Shown here one piece after another: positions 25,341-37,144 of a stretch of 64,000 nt of DNA; positions within the stretch are counted from its first letter, which is position 1; each line of letters opens with the position of its first letter. A program made the position numbers and the translations under genes. The DNA is from Myxococcales bacterium (GTDB taxonomy: Bacteria; Myxococcota_A; Bradymonadia; UBA7976; UBA1532): NCBI GenBank assembly GCA_020633465.1, contig JACKDN010000009.1:248001-312000 (forward strand), read 5' to 3'. Under the pieces are notes generated by a model, which ran no database searches, was not told the origin of the DNA, and worked only from the letters and a program-made list of their open reading frames with translations.

Positions 25341-27862
25341 TCTCCGTTGCAGCCAGGATCGAGGCCGTCGGTCGGGGGCCGGTGGCCGTAGGTCAGCTCG
25401 AGCCGGCGCTGGCCGTCCGCGCCGAGCGCGTGCCGCGGGACGAGGACGTGCAGACCGCCGGCGGCGTCGCCTCGCAGCGGCAGGCGCCCGGCGTCGGCGT
25501 CGACGTCGCCCAGCGCCGCGTGCGTCGACCAGGTGGCGCCGGCGCGGGCGGCGACGAAGACGGCCGACGTGCCGGGCGCGCCGGGGGCGGGGGCCAGCCA
25601 GGCGACGCGCGGTGTGCGGTCCGGGGCCAGGGCCACGCCGGTCGGGCGGGCGACGGCCCCCGCGAAGTCGGCCACCCGGCTGGGCGCGCCCCAGGTGCCC
25701 GCGGCGCCGCGACGTGCGTGGCGCACGACGCCGGCGTCGAGATCGACCCAGCTCAGGTGAAGTACACCCAAGCGCCCGGCGCCGGCGAGGCCGTCGCCGG
25801 GCATGGCGGTGACGCGTTCGGCGCCGCCCCCTTCCCAAGGCAGCGCCCACACGCCGTCGGCGGCGGTCCAGGCCAGCATCGTAGCGTCCTCACGCGTCTG
25901 AACCCACGCCGCGTCGCCGCCGCCCGCGCCGGCCCAGAGAGCGGCGACCGCCGGGACCCAGTCGGTCTCCTGCGCGACGACGGTGAGCGTCCCCGCCGAG
26001 CGGTCGGCCCAGGCCGCGCGCAGCCCCGCCTCTCCGCGCTGCAGCGCCGGCGCGCCCCGGACGTCGGCCGTCGCGCCGACCTCGGTCGAGGCCCACCCGT
26101 CGTCGGCGCGGACGGCGACCTGCAGCAGGCCGTCGAGCGCGTCGGCATCGAGGCCCGGATCGGGCGCCCACCAGGCCAAGGCGACGTCATCCGCGCAGGC
26201 GAGCGCGACGTGGCGGCGCGCCGCCGCTGGCGCGACGTCCTCGATGCGCCAGCCCTCGTCGTCGCGCGTCGCGTAGCGCACGGTCCGGGGCGGGCCCGGT
26301 GGGCCCTCGAGCCAGGCCGCGTGCACGCGCCCGAGGGCGTCGACGCACAGGTCGGCGTCGCGGGCCGTCGCCGCGACCACGAGCTCGAAGGTCCAGTCGT
26401 CCGGCTCCGCCACGCCGGGGTGCACGGTCGCGTCCTGGTCGTCGCAGTCGGATCCGGCGCTGGCGGTCGAGGCGTAGCCGTCGCCGTCGGCGTCGACGCC
26501 GTCGACGCCGTCGCAGTCCTGGTCCAGCCCGTCGCCCACGCGATCCGGCGCGCCGGGGAACGTGTCGGCGGCGAAGTCGACGCAGTCGTCGCCGCCGTTG
26601 TCGAGCGCGCGATGCCCGTCTCCGTCCGCGTCGACGCCGTCGCTGCCGTCGCAGTCGGTGTCGCGCCCATCGCCGAAGGGATCGGGGCGGCCCGGCCGGA
26701 CGTCGGGATCGGCGTCGTCGCAGTCGCGCCCGCCCGACGCGACGCTGTCGCTGCCGTCGACGTCGGCGTCGGTGCCGTCGCGGCCGTCGCAGTTGCGGTC
26801 GCGGCCGTCGCCGGTCGAGTCCTCGGCGCCGGGGTAGGTGAGCGGATCGGCGTCGTCGCAGTCCTCGCCCGCCAGCACGCCGTCGCCGTCCGCGTCGGTG
26901 CCGTCGACGCCGTCACAGTCCGCGTCGAGCCCATCGCCGAGGGCGTCGGCGGCGCCCGGATGGACGTCGGCGTCGTCGTCGGCGCAGTCCTGCCCACCCG
27001 AGGCGGCCGAGGCGTGGCCGTCGCCGTCCCGGTCGACACCATCGACGCCGTCGCAGTCCTGGTCGATGGCGTCACCGACCGCATCGACGGCGCCGGGGAA
27101 GCGCGCGGGATCGTCGTCGGCGCAGTCCTGATCGCGCTGGGCCCCGTCGCCGTCCGCGTCGAAGCCGTCGGCGCCGTCGCAGTCCTGGTCGACGCCGTCG
27201 CCGAGGGGATCGTCCGCGCCCGGGTGGCGATCGGGATCGGCGTCGTCGCAGTCCGCGGGCGGCGGCACGCCGTCGCCGTCGGCGTCGCCGCCGTCGGTCC
27301 CGTCGCAGTCCTGGTCGACGCCGTCGCCGGGGGGATCCGGCGCGCCCGGATGGCGGTTGGGATCGCCGTCGTCGCAGTCGCCCTCGGGCTCGAACAGCCA
27401 GCCGTCGCCGTCGCGGTCGACGCCGTCGGCGCCGTCGCAGTCCTGGTCGACGCCGTCGCCGGCGGGATCCTCGGCGCCCGGGTGGCGGGTGGGGTCGCCG
27501 TCGTCGCAGTCGGGTCCCTCACCCCCCGCCGCACCGTCGCCGTCGCGGTCGACGCCGTCGGCGCCGTCGCAGTCCGTGTCGCGGTCGTCGCCGAAGACGT
27601 CCTCGGCGCCCGGATGGACGGCGGGATCGGCGTCGTCGCAGTCGCTGCCTCCGCACGCGGCCGAGAGGAAGAGGTCGCCGTCGGCGTCGTTCTCGGCGCA
27701 GGCCGAATCGGCGTCCGGGCGCGCGTCGGCGGGGGCCGGCGCGCCGTCGGCGTGCGCGGCGTCGACCGCCGGCGGCGCGGCGTCCGCGCTCGTGTCGGCG
27801 CCGCCGTCGCAGGCCGCCAGCGCGACCGCCAGCAGCGCCCATCGAAGTGCGTCCCTCCCCAC
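25337..27862 (-). CDS. MopE-like metal-binding-repeat lipoprotein
   Basis: An 841-residue lipoprotein with lipobox LAAC (Cys18) and an Ala/Asp-rich linker. From about residue 60 to 485 there are ten tandem units of about 40 residues of the form DCDD-x-DP-xx-HPGA...GDGxDQDCDG-xDGxDxDGDG, the putative metal-binding motif of MopE-type proteins; the last unit is incomplete. Repeated Asp and Cys suggest calcium or other metal binding with disulfides. Residues about 490-841 are a beta-rich region with repeats such as LGVLHLSWVDLDAG and RVAWLAPAPG, resembling a beta-propeller; a related region occurs in the giant lipoprotein at 46999. GTG 27862 has no strong ribosome site. It lies 47 bases after the acyl-CoA dehydrogenase gene. 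Confidence 0.85.
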   Translation of the reverse strand: MGRDALRWALLAVALAACDGGADTSADAAPPAVDAAHADGAPAPADARPDADSACAENDADGDLFLSAACGGSDCDDADPAVHPGAEDVFGDDRDTDCDGADGVDRDGDGAAGGEGPDCDDGDPTRHPGAEDPAGDGVDQDCDGADGVDRDGDGWLFEPEGDCDDGDPNRHPGAPDPPGDGVDQDCDGTDGGDADGDGVPPPADCDDADPDRHPGADDPLGDGVDQDCDGADGFDADGDGAQRDQDCADDDPARFPGAVDAVGDAIDQDCDGVDGVDRDGDGHASAASGGQDCADDDADVHPGAADALGDGLDADCDGVDGTDADGDGVLAGEDCDDADPLTYPGAEDSTGDGRDRNCDGRDGTDADVDGSDSVASGGRDCDDADPDVRPGRPDPFGDGRDTDCDGSDGVDADGDGHRALDNGGDDCVDFAADTFPGAPDRVGDGLDQDCDGVDGVDADGDGYASTASAGSDCDDQDATVHPGVAEPDDWTFELVVAATARDADLCVDALGRVHAAWLEGPPGPPRTVRYATRDDEGWRIEDVAPAAARRHVALACADDVALAWWAPDPGLDADALDGLLQVAVRADDGWASTEVGATADVRGAPALQRGEAGLRAAWADRSAGTLTVVAQETDWVPAVAALWAGAGGGDAAWVQTREDATMLAWTAADGVWALPWEGGGAERVTAMPGDGLAGAGRLGVLHLSWVDLDAGVVRHARRGAAGTWGAPSRVADFAGAVARPTGVALAPDRTPRVAWLAPAPGAPGTSAVFVAARAGATWSTHAALGDVDADAGRLPLRGDAAGGLHVLVPRHALGADGQRRLELTYGHRPPTDGLDPGCNGE

Positions 27863-27909
27863 GGCGCGAAGCTATCCCGTCGCCCCGGGCCGGCGCCAAC
27901 CTGACCCGG

Positions 27910-29076
27910 TCATCGCGCGGCCCGCTTCAGCCCCGCCGCGATGATCACGCGCTGGATCTCGCTGGTGCCCTCGTAGATGCGCAGCGCGCGGATCTCGCGG
28001 TACAGCCGCTCGACCGGGACGCCGCGGGTGACGCCGAGGCCCCCGTGGATCTGGACCGCGCGGTCGATGATGCGCTGGGCGGCCTCGGTGGCGAACAGCT
28101 TGCCCATCGCGACCTCGCTGCTGACGCGGTCCTCGCGCGTGTCGCGCGCCCACGCGCCCCGATAGACCAACAGCCGGGCGGCGTCGAGCTCGGTGGCGCC
28201 GTCGGCCAGGTAGGTCGCGATCTGCTGCTGCTCGATGATGGGCTGGCCGAACTGCACGCGCGCCGTGGCGCGCGCCAGGGACTCGGTCAGCGCGCGTCGG
28301 GCCAGCCCCAACGCGGCGCCCGCGACCGTGTTGCGAAAGGCGTCCAGCGTGGTCATCGCCAGCTTGAAGCCCTCGCCCGGCGGCGCCAGCAAGCGGTCTG
28401 CGGGCAGGCGGACGCCGTCGAAGCGGAGGGCGCCGATGGGGTGCGGCGCGATCACCTCGAAGGGCTCGACGCTCAGCCCGGCGTCGTCGGGCTCGACGAC
28501 GAAGGCGGCGACGCCCCGGCTGCGCGCCTCGGGGTCGGTCTGGGCGAAGACGACGTACTGCCCGGCGACGCCCGCGTTGCTGATGAAGGTCTTGGCGCCG
28601 TCGAGGCGCCAGCCGTCGCCGTCGCGCGTGGCGCGGCACCGCATCGACGCGACGTCGCTGCCGGCCTCGGGCTCGGTGAGCGCGAAGGCGCCCAGGCGGC
28701 TGCCGTCGAGGATGCCCGGCAGGTAGCGCGCGCGCTGGGCCTCGGTGCCGGCCAGCGTGATGGGGTAGCTGCCCAGCCCCTGCATCGCGAAGGCCGTGTC
28801 GAGCAGGCCGTCGGCCTGGCCCAGCGCCTCGCGCACCAGCGTCAGCGCGCGCACGTCGAGGCGGTCGGGCGCCTTGCCCCCGAAGCCGCGGGGCACGCAC
28901 CAGCCGAGCAGGCCGGCCGAGGCCAGCAACGCGGCCGCCTCGCGGGTGCGCTGCGCGGTGTCGGCCTCGTCGACCACCCACCCTCGGGCGACCTCGCTGG
29001 CGACCGCCGCGACGCGATCGTGGTGGGGCTCGAACAGAAACGGCAGGTCGGTGACCGACGTGCCGAAGGGGGTCAC
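27910..29076 (-). CDS. Acyl-CoA dehydrogenase
   Basis: FAD enzyme that makes an alpha,beta-double bond in acyl-CoA thioesters. The 388-residue protein has the family signature segments ALTEPEAGSDVASMRC, GAKTFISNAGVAGQYVVF, VQFGQPIIEQQ, VQIHGGLGVTRGVPVERLYR and the C-terminal YEGTSEIQRVIIA. GTG 29076 overlaps the hydratase stop by four bases (GTGA). As the last gene of the coupled SDR-RidA-hydratase-dehydrogenase set it most likely acts on ring-derived CoA intermediates of aromatic-acid breakdown rather than on ordinary fatty acids; that is inferred from gene order known in aerobic 2-aminobenzoyl-CoA clusters. Confidence 0.93.
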   Translation of the reverse strand: MTPFGTSVTDLPFLFEPHHDRVAAVASEVARGWVVDEADTAQRTREAAALLASAGLLGWCVPRGFGGKAPDRLDVRALTLVREALGQADGLLDTAFAMQGLGSYPITLAGTEAQRARYLPGILDGSRLGAFALTEPEAGSDVASMRCRATRDGDGWRLDGAKTFISNAGVAGQYVVFAQTDPEARSRGVAAFVVEPDDAGLSVEPFEVIAPHPIGALRFDGVRLPADRLLAPPGEGFKLAMTTLDAFRNTVAGAALGLARRALTESLARATARVQFGQPIIEQQQIATYLADGATELDAARLLVYRGAWARDTREDRVSSEVAMGKLFATEAAQRIIDRAVQIHGGLGVTRGVPVERLYREIRALRIYEGTSEIQRVIIAAGLKRAAR

Positions 29077-29870
29077 GACAGGCCCTCGAACACCGGCGGG
29101 CGCTTCGCCTTCCAGGCCTCGTGCGCCTCGCGGAAGTCGGGGTGCTGCATGCAGATGGCCTGGGCCTGCGCCTCGGCCTCGAGCGCGGCGTCGAGCCCGA
29201 GGTGGGCCTCGTCCTCGAGCATCTTCTTGGTCATCGCGTGGGCGAAGGCGGGCCCGCGCGCGAGGCGCGCGGCCAGGGCGAAGGCCTCGGGCACCACCGC
29301 GTCGCCGGCCACGACCTTGTTGACCAGGCCGATGCGCGCCGCCTGCTGCACGTCGATGACGTCGCCGGTCAGCAGCAGCTCGCTGGCGTGGCCCAGCCCG
29401 ACGACGCGCGGCAGCAGGTAGGCGGCGCCCATGTCGGCGCCGCACAGGCCCACCTGGGGGAACACGAAGCCGAAGCGCGCCTTCTGGTTGGCGATGCGCA
29501 GGTCGCAGGCGAGGGCGATGACCGCGCCGGCGCCCACGGCGATGCCGTTGACCGCGGCGATGACCGGCTTGGAGACGCGGCGGAGGCTGCCGATGAGGGC
29601 GCCGGTGACGCGGGTGAACTGAAGCAGGCCCTTCATGTCGCGGCTGAACAGCTCGCCGATGATGTCCTCGACGTCGCCGCCGCTGCAGAACGCGCGGCCG
29701 GCGCCGGTGAGCACGATGGCGCGCACGTCGTCGCGCGCCTCGAGGTGGTCGATGTAGGCGCGCAGCTCTTCGTACACGGCGAAGGTGAGGGCGTTGAGGC
29801 GATCGGGCCGGTCCAGGGTGATGGTGAGGACGTGCTCTCGGAGCTCGATGTGGAAGGTGTTCGGCGTCAC
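29073..29870 (-). CDS. Enoyl-CoA hydratase/isomerase family protein
   Basis: A 265-residue crotonase-fold enzyme. Oxyanion-hole regions are visible as VRAIVLTGAGRAFCSGGDVEDI and AVNGIAVGAGAVIALACDLRIA; KARFGFVFPQVGLCGADMGAAYLLPR follows, and the C terminus has the usual helical trimerisation segment. The position of the usual catalytic Glu in the second region (QVGLCGADMGA) appears non-canonical, so the reaction may be hydration, isomerisation or C-C hydrolysis of a ring-derived CoA ester. GTG 29870 overlaps the RidA stop (GTGA). Part of the four-gene coupled set. Confidence 0.9.
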   Translation of the reverse strand: MTPNTFHIELREHVLTITLDRPDRLNALTFAVYEELRAYIDHLEARDDVRAIVLTGAGRAFCSGGDVEDIIGELFSRDMKGLLQFTRVTGALIGSLRRVSKPVIAAVNGIAVGAGAVIALACDLRIANQKARFGFVFPQVGLCGADMGAAYLLPRVVGLGHASELLLTGDVIDVQQAARIGLVNKVVAGDAVVPEAFALAARLARGPAFAHAMTKKMLEDEAHLGLDAALEAEAQAQAICMQHPDFREAHEAWKAKRPPVFEGLS

Positions 29871-30288
29871 GGCTGCTCTCCTTTCGGCGCTGGCGTCGGC
29901 AGCACCGCCAGTCCCTGGATCTCGACCTGTGCCTCGGGCTCGACCAGCCCGGTGACGCCCACCAGCGCCATGGCCGGGTAGACGCGGCCCATCACCCGTT
30001 TCCACACCGGCCCCAGCGCCGCCAGGCTGGCTCGGTAGGCGTCGAGGTCGGTCACGAAGACGGTCATCTGCACGATGCACGCGGGCTCGCCGCCGGCCGC
30101 GCGGACGACGGCGACGAGGTTGTCGAGCGCCTGCTCGAACTGGCCGACGAAGTCGTCGCGCTCGAACACACCGTCGGGCGTCCAGCCGACCTGACCGCCG
30201 AGCGCGAGCACCCGGCCTTCGGCCACGACGCCGTTGCTGTAGCCGCGGGGGCGCGGCCAGCCCTCGGGCAGGATGGGCACCGGGGCGC

Positions 30289-30292
<4 letters not shown>
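29867..30292 (-). CDS. RidA-family (enamine/imine deaminase) protein
   Basis: A 141-residue member of the RidA/YjgF family, small trimeric enzymes that hydrolyse reactive enamines or imines and release ammonia. The sequence VLALGGQVGWTPDG, FEQALDNLVAVVRAAGG, IVQMTVFVTDLDAY and VYPAMALVGVTGLVEPEAQVEI covers the whole fold; the Arg that usually binds the carboxylate in classic RidA is not at its usual place, as in divergent Rid subfamilies. I take TTG 30292 as start (ATTGA overlap with the SDR stop); GTG 30280 is an alternative. In the context of 2-aminobenzoyl-CoA breakdown it could remove the amino group after ring reduction. Confidence 0.82.
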
Positions 30293-31047
<755 letters not shown>

Positions 31048-31141
31048 GCTCGCAGCCTGCCGCAGCGGACCGGGGCGCGCAACGGGGCCGGCGGTGCGCC
31101 GCCGGGGGGACTGCGCTATGCTGCCCGCCAGGAGGTGGACC

Positions 31142-31717
31142 GTGCACGCGCAGACCCAGCACCGCACGCGGCGCTTCACGGTGGACGAAGTCCTGAACAT
31201 GATCGACGCGGGCATCCTCGGCGAGGACGAGCCCCTCGAGCTGATCGACGGGGAGCTGATCTACGTGAGCCCGCAAGGACCCCCCCACGCGTCGCTGACG
31301 AACAACATCCGGGACGACCTGTTCCTCGCCTATGGCGCCGGCGCTCATGTTCGCGAGGCGAAGCCGATCATCGCGGGCGACGACAGCCTGCCCGAGCCCG
31401 ATGTCGCCGTCTTCCGGGGCCACCGTGACGACTACGCGGGGCGCCACCCGCGCGGCGACGAGTGTCTGCTCGCGGTCGAGGTCGCGCACACGTCGCACTC
31501 GGCGGACCGCGCCAAGGCAGCCGTCTACGCGGCCGCCGGCGTCCCCGTCTACTGGCTGGTCGACCTGCCCGCGCGCCGGCTGGAGGTGCATGGCGAGCCC
31601 CGGCCCGACGGCCGCTACGCGCTGGTGCGGGTGCTGGCCGGCGACGATCGGGTGTCGCTGCCCGGCCTCGACGTCACCTGGCGGGTGGGGGATCTGTTCG
31701 CCGGATTCGCCGACTGA
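31142..31717 (+). CDS. Uma2-family (DUF820) nuclease-like protein
   Basis: A 191-residue protein of the Uma2 family, smaller than the one at 2822 and without a coiled-coil tail. The motifs are FTVDEVLNMIDAGIL and EPLELIDGELIYVSPQGPPH, then LPEPDVAVF (PD), CLLAVEVAHTSHSADRAKAAVYAAAGV (E...S..T..D..K...Y), and VYWLVDLPARRLEV. Only nuclease-like fold is inferred; function is unknown. GTG 31142 is preceded by a perfect AGGAGG at 31130-31135, six bases away, so it is preferred over ATG 31118. A -10-like TATGCT lies at 31117-31122. Single-gene unit between divergent SDR and convergent sdhB. Confidence 0.88.
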   Translation: MHAQTQHRTRRFTVDEVLNMIDAGILGEDEPLELIDGELIYVSPQGPPHASLTNNIRDDLFLAYGAGAHVREAKPIIAGDDSLPEPDVAVFRGHRDDYAGRHPRGDECLLAVEVAHTSHSADRAKAAVYAAAGVPVYWLVDLPARRLEVHGEPRPDGRYALVRVLAGDDRVSLPGLDVTWRVGDLFAGFAD

Positions 31718-31743
31718 GGCGGGCGCGGACGCCCGATCGACTC

Positions 31744-32510
31744 TCAGGCCTGGGCCTTCGGCTCCTGCCGCGCGATGAACATGCCCTTCACGAAGTCGCG
31801 GTTCATGCGGGCGATGTTCTCGAGCGTGATGCCCTTCGGGCACACGGCCTCGCACTCGCCGTGGTTGGTGCAGCCGCCGAAGCCCTCGGCGTCCATCTGC
31901 GCCACCATGTTGCGCGCGCGGCTGTAGCGCTCGGGCTGCCCCTGGGGCATCAGGCCGAGGTGGGCGATCTTGGCCGACGTGAACAGCATCGCCGAGGCGT
32001 TCGGGCAGGCCGCCACGCAAGCGCCGCAGCCGATGCACGCCGCGGCGTCCATCGCGCGGTCGGCCTCGGTCTTCGGCACCAGGATCTCGTTGGCGTCCGG
32101 CGCGCTGCCGGTGTTGACCGAGATGTAGCCGCCCGCCTGGATGATGCGGTCGAAGCTGCCCCGGTCGACCACCAGATCCTTCAGCACCGGGAAGGCCTTC
32201 GCCCGCCACGGTTCGATCCAGATCTCGTCGCCGTCCTTGAACTTGCGCATGTGCAGCTGGCACGTCGTGGTCAGCTGCTGCGGCCCGTGCGCCATGCCGT
32301 TGATCACCATGCCGCAGGTGCCGCAGATGCCCTCGCGGCAGTCGTGATCGAACGCGATGGGCTCCTTGCCCTGCTCGATCAGCTGCTCGTTGAGCACGTC
32401 GAGCATCTCGAGGAACGAGCTGTCCGGGCTGACGTCGCTCAGGCTGTGCTTCTCGAACCCGCCCTTGTCGCTCGGGCCCTTCTGTCGCCAGACGTTGAGG
32501 GTGAGTCGCA

Positions 32511-32511
<1 letters not shown>
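31744..32511 (-). CDS. sdhB: Succinate dehydrogenase/fumarate reductase iron-sulfur subunit
   Basis: Electron-transfer subunit of complex II (255 residues). The [2Fe-2S] site is CREGICGTCG plus a distal Cys after QQLTTT, the [4Fe-4S] site CIGCGACVAACPNAS, and the [3Fe-4S] site is formed by Cys residues in GECEAVCPKG and the preceding region (GGCTNHG). The ATG at 32511 shares its A with the sdhA stop (TGATG), so the two are coupled. Sequence type fits the non-classical (type-B, Wolinella/Bacteroidota/Myxococcota-like) enzyme, consistent with a single cytochrome b subunit. Confidence 0.96.
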
Positions 32512-34448
<1,937 letters not shown>

Positions 34449-34460
34449 CGTCGGGCCTCC

Positions 34461-35168
34461 TCAGGACGGCAGCTTGATGACGCCGGCCATGATGGCGAGC
34501 GGCATCGAGAGGTTCCCCACCAGGATCACCGTCGCGAAGGCGGCGGCGAACTTCTTGCGCAGGGCGTTGTAGCGGGGGTGGTTGAAGCCCAGCGTCTGCA
34601 GGAAGCTCCACCCCCCGTGGTACAGGTGCAGGCACAGGGCCAGCTGCGCCAGCACGTACACGCCGACGATCCAGGGCACCTGGAAGCTGGCGACGACGTT
34701 GTAGTAGACGTCGGTGCCGGCCAGCGCGCCCGGCATGCCGGCGGGCGGCGCGGCGGCGTGGCCCCCGGGCACCGTGACGCCGAAGGTCAGGTGCGCGATG
34801 TGGTACAGGATGAAGAACAGCAGGATGAACCCACCGTAGCGCATGGTGCGCGCCGCGTAGGTCGTCGCGACCGGCTGCACCACCTGGTACTTGATCGGGC
34901 GGGCCGCGTCGTTGGCCTTCACCAGCGCGATGGCCGCCCAGATGTGCGCCAGCACCGCGCCCAGCAGCACCGCGCGGGCGATCCACAAGAGCGGCCCCAG
35001 CTTGCGCAAGCCGTCGGCGTAGCTGTTCAGGGCCTCGGGGCCGGAGAACACCAGCAGGTTGCCGGCCATGTGCACCAGCACGAAGCCCAGCAGGATGGCC
35101 CCGCTGACCGCCATGACGGCCTTCTTGCCGATGGTGGTGTCGGCCAGGGAGAGGGTTCGGGTGGCCAT
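34461..35168 (-). CDS. sdhC: Succinate dehydrogenase cytochrome b subunit, type B
   Basis: Single-polypeptide, five-helix membrane anchor (235 residues) that holds two haems b and the quinone site. Hydrophobic helices are at about residues 18-40, 60-84, 108-130, 157-180 and 208-232; His residues in helices 1 (LVHMAGN), 2 (LAHIWAA), 3 (LYHIAHL) and 4 (CLHLYHGGW) are the expected haem ligands. A type-B anchor usually works with menaquinone, which suggests a menaquinone-using respiratory chain (inference from family). ATG 35168; promoter elements on the minus strand at 35220-35248. Confidence 0.93.
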   Translation of the reverse strand: MATRTLSLADTTIGKKAVMAVSGAILLGFVLVHMAGNLLVFSGPEALNSYADGLRKLGPLLWIARAVLLGAVLAHIWAAIALVKANDAARPIKYQVVQPVATTYAARTMRYGGFILLFFILYHIAHLTFGVTVPGGHAAAPPAGMPGALAGTDVYYNVVASFQVPWIVGVYVLAQLALCLHLYHGGWSFLQTLGFNHPRYNALRKKFAAAFATVILVGNLSMPLAIMAGVIKLPS

Positions 35169-35219
35169 GCGCCCTCCTCGATCACGCGGGCGCGCCGGGC
35201 GTGCCCGAAAGGATGGGGG

Positions 35220-35248
35220 GATCTATCAGCCGAAGGGCGTTTTGTCCA
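35220..35248 (-). promoter_or_regulatory. Promoter of the sdhCAB operon
   Basis: Minus strand: TGGACA (35248-35243) and TAGATC (35225-35220) with a 17-base spacer, about 50 bases upstream of the sdhC ATG at 35168, with a GAGGAGG ribosome site in the leader. Confidence 0.45.
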
Positions 35249-35359
35249 CTGTGCGCGGGCCTGCCGCGGGCTTCCCGCAGGCGGCGAAACAGGTTAGGAA
35301 GGGGCTCCGGGTTGCGCCCGCGCGCGACGCAGCATCCCCAGCCCCGAGGAGGACCGCAG

Positions 35360-35644
35360 ATGGCCGACGTGAAGGTGACCCAGCCCCACAGCGTGGGGAT
35401 CGCCGAGGCGAAGACCCGCATCGCCGGGTTCGAGGAGATGATGTCCAAGTACGGCGTCAAGGCCGACTGGGCCGGCAACGCCGCCAAGCTGAAGGGCATG
35501 GGCGTCTCGGGCTCGATCGACGTCACCGACTCGCTGGTCACCGTGGTGGTGAAGCTGGGCATGATGGCGAAGGCGGCGGGCGTGAAGCCGGACAAGCTGA
35601 AGGCCAGCATCGAGAAGCGCCTGAAGGCGGCCTTCGAGGGTTGA
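35360..35644 (+). CDS. PHA-granule-region (PHA_gran_rgn) family protein
   Basis: A 94-residue protein resembling the family called putative polyhydroxyalkanoic acid system protein: VTQPHSVGIAEAKTRIAGFE, a Tyr-Gly-x-x-Ala-x-Trp stretch (YGVKADWAGNAAKLKGMGVS) and GSIDVTDSLVTVVVKLGMMAKA. The function is unknown; some relatives lie near polyester-granule genes, but no PHA synthase is present here. ATG 35360 follows GAGGAGG. It opens a seven-gene operon and its stop overlaps the next start (TTGA). Confidence 0.75.
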   Translation: MADVKVTQPHSVGIAEAKTRIAGFEEMMSKYGVKADWAGNAAKLKGMGVSGSIDVTDSLVTVVVKLGMMAKAAGVKPDKLKASIEKRLKAAFEG

Positions 35645-36363
35645 ACTGGGACGTCGCCGTCGAGGTCGGCGAGGACGCCACGATCGCCGCGCCGGGCTGT
35701 CTGGTCGCGCTCGACCGCCTGGGCGACGACGTTTGGCGCATGGCGACGCACGACGCGTTCCGCGACGTCTGGTTGCCGCGCGGCGCGGCGCGCGTGTCGC
35801 TGCGGCCCGCGCTGCCCGCCGAGCCGCTGGCGCTCTGCTTCGCGGTGCCGTTGCAGGCCGTGGGCGGCGCCGGCGCGCTCGAAGGGTGGGGCGCCATGCC
35901 GGTCGAGGCCGTGCTCGAGGTGCGCACCGACGCGGGCGTGGTGGACGTGCTGACCATCACGCCGCCACGGCTGCGCCGCAAGCTGGCCGTGGGGCCCGTG
36001 GACGCCGCCGAGCTCGCCCGTGCCGTGGACGTCGCCTTCCGCCCGGGGCCCCTGCCCGAGGTGGGGCCGCCCGGTGAGTGCGTGGTGCCGCTGCGCTTCG
36101 AGCGCCCGGGCTCGGCGGCCACCATCGATCGCCTGGTGGTGCCGGCGGGCGTGCTGTCGCTGTACAGCCGCGGCCCCCGCCTGGTGAGCGCGCGCTTGAA
36201 CGTGGGCGTGCCGCGCGAGAACGACGTGCACGTGGCGGTGCAGTCCGGGCCGCCCGCCCCCGACATGGTGCGGCGCTTCGGCCCGCCCGACGGGCCCCGC
36301 AGCTTCTCGGCGCGGCTGGGGCAGCTGGCGCGCCGCGGCCTGGGGTTGGAATACGGTGCTTGA
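35641..36363 (+). CDS. DUF432-like protein, possible partner of the MscS channel
   Basis: A 240-residue soluble protein starting at TTG 35641, which overlaps the previous stop by four bases. No signal peptide or membrane helix. Blocks such as LALCFAVPLQAVGG, MPVEAVLEVRTDAGVVDVL, RLRRKLAVGPVDAAEL and SLYSRGPRLVSARLNVGVPR are reminiscent of DUF432 proteins, which I recall being encoded beside mechanosensitive channels; this link is from memory and is tentative. Eight bases of its 3' end overlap the start of the MscS gene, which strongly supports a shared function. Confidence 0.55.
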   Translation: MNWDVAVEVGEDATIAAPGCLVALDRLGDDVWRMATHDAFRDVWLPRGAARVSLRPALPAEPLALCFAVPLQAVGGAGALEGWGAMPVEAVLEVRTDAGVVDVLTITPPRLRRKLAVGPVDAAELARAVDVAFRPGPLPEVGPPGECVVPLRFERPGSAATIDRLVVPAGVLSLYSRGPRLVSARLNVGVPRENDVHVAVQSGPPAPDMVRRFGPPDGPRSFSARLGQLARRGLGLEYGA

Positions 36364-37144
36364 CCGGCTGCGCGCCTGGCTGGCCAGCGAGGGCCCCGCG
36401 AACCTCGGGACCGCGGCCGCCATCGTCTTCGGCGCGTGGCTGATCGCCCGGGTGCTGTCGTCGGCGCTGTGGCGGGACGCGCGCGATCCGCGCACCAGCA
36501 TCATGCGCAAGGTGCTGTCGTTCGGGCTGATCGGCGGCGGCCTGTTCGCGGCCCTGCACACGCTGGGCTTCGACCTCAGCGGCCTGCTGGTGACCGGCGG
36601 CCTGGTGACCGTCGCGGTGGGCTTCGCCAGCCAGGCCGCCGTGTCGAACATCATCAGCGGGCTGTTCCTCGCCGGCGACGAGCCCTTCGCCGTGGGCGAC
36701 TTCGTGCGCGTGGGCGAGGTCGAGGGCGTGGTGCTGCAGATCGATCTGCTGAGCACCAAGCTGCGCACGCTGCAGAACGTCTTCGTGCGCGTGCCCAACG
36801 AGGTGCTGCTGCGCGGCAACATCCACAACATGAGCCGCTTCGCCATCCGCCGCGTGGACGTGGTGGTCAGCGTGCCGCTCGACGCGAACCTCGAGGCGGT
36901 GCGCGCCGCGCTGCTCGAGGCGGCGCGCACGTCGAGCCTGGCGCTGCTGTCGCCCGAGCCGGTGGTGCTGGTCGAGGCGCTGGGTGAGTATGCGGTGCGG
37001 GTGCAGCTGCGCACCTGGGTCGAGACCGGCCAGGTGGTGCAGGCGCGCGATCAGCTGACCGTGGCCGTGCGCGACGCGCTCGCGGCGCAGCGCGTGGTGC
37101 TCGGCGCGCGGCTGCCCGGCCTCATCGCGAAGGAGACCCCATGA
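36356..37144 (+). CDS. MscS-family mechanosensitive channel
   Basis: A 262-residue small-conductance mechanosensitive channel. Hydrophobic segments at about 15-35 and 45-65, then the pore helix TM3 with the Gly/Ala pattern VTVAVGFASQAAVSNIISGL, followed by the beta domain (EPFAVGDFVRVGEVEGVVLQ, LRTLQNVFVRVPNEVLL, NHNMSR-type segment) and an alpha/beta C-terminal domain. It opens when the membrane is stretched to release solutes. Starts at GTG 36356, overlapping the DUF432-like gene by eight bases, and ends overlapping the MFS gene by four (ATGA). Confidence 0.93.
   Translation: MLDRLRAWLASEGPANLGTAAAIVFGAWLIARVLSSALWRDARDPRTSIMRKVLSFGLIGGGLFAALHTLGFDLSGLLVTGGLVTVAVGFASQAAVSNIISGLFLAGDEPFAVGDFVRVGEVEGVVLQIDLLSTKLRTLQNVFVRVPNEVLLRGNIHNMSRFAIRRVDVVVSVPLDANLEAVRAALLEAARTSSLALLSPEPVVLVEALGEYAVRVQLRTWVETGQVVQARDQLTVAVRDALAAQRVVLGARLPGLIAKETP

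Noticed and set aside
26430..27700. Direct DNA repeats that could be a CRISPR-like array
   Set aside because: They are degenerate in-frame coding repeats of the MopE-like lipoprotein, with no constant spacer structure.
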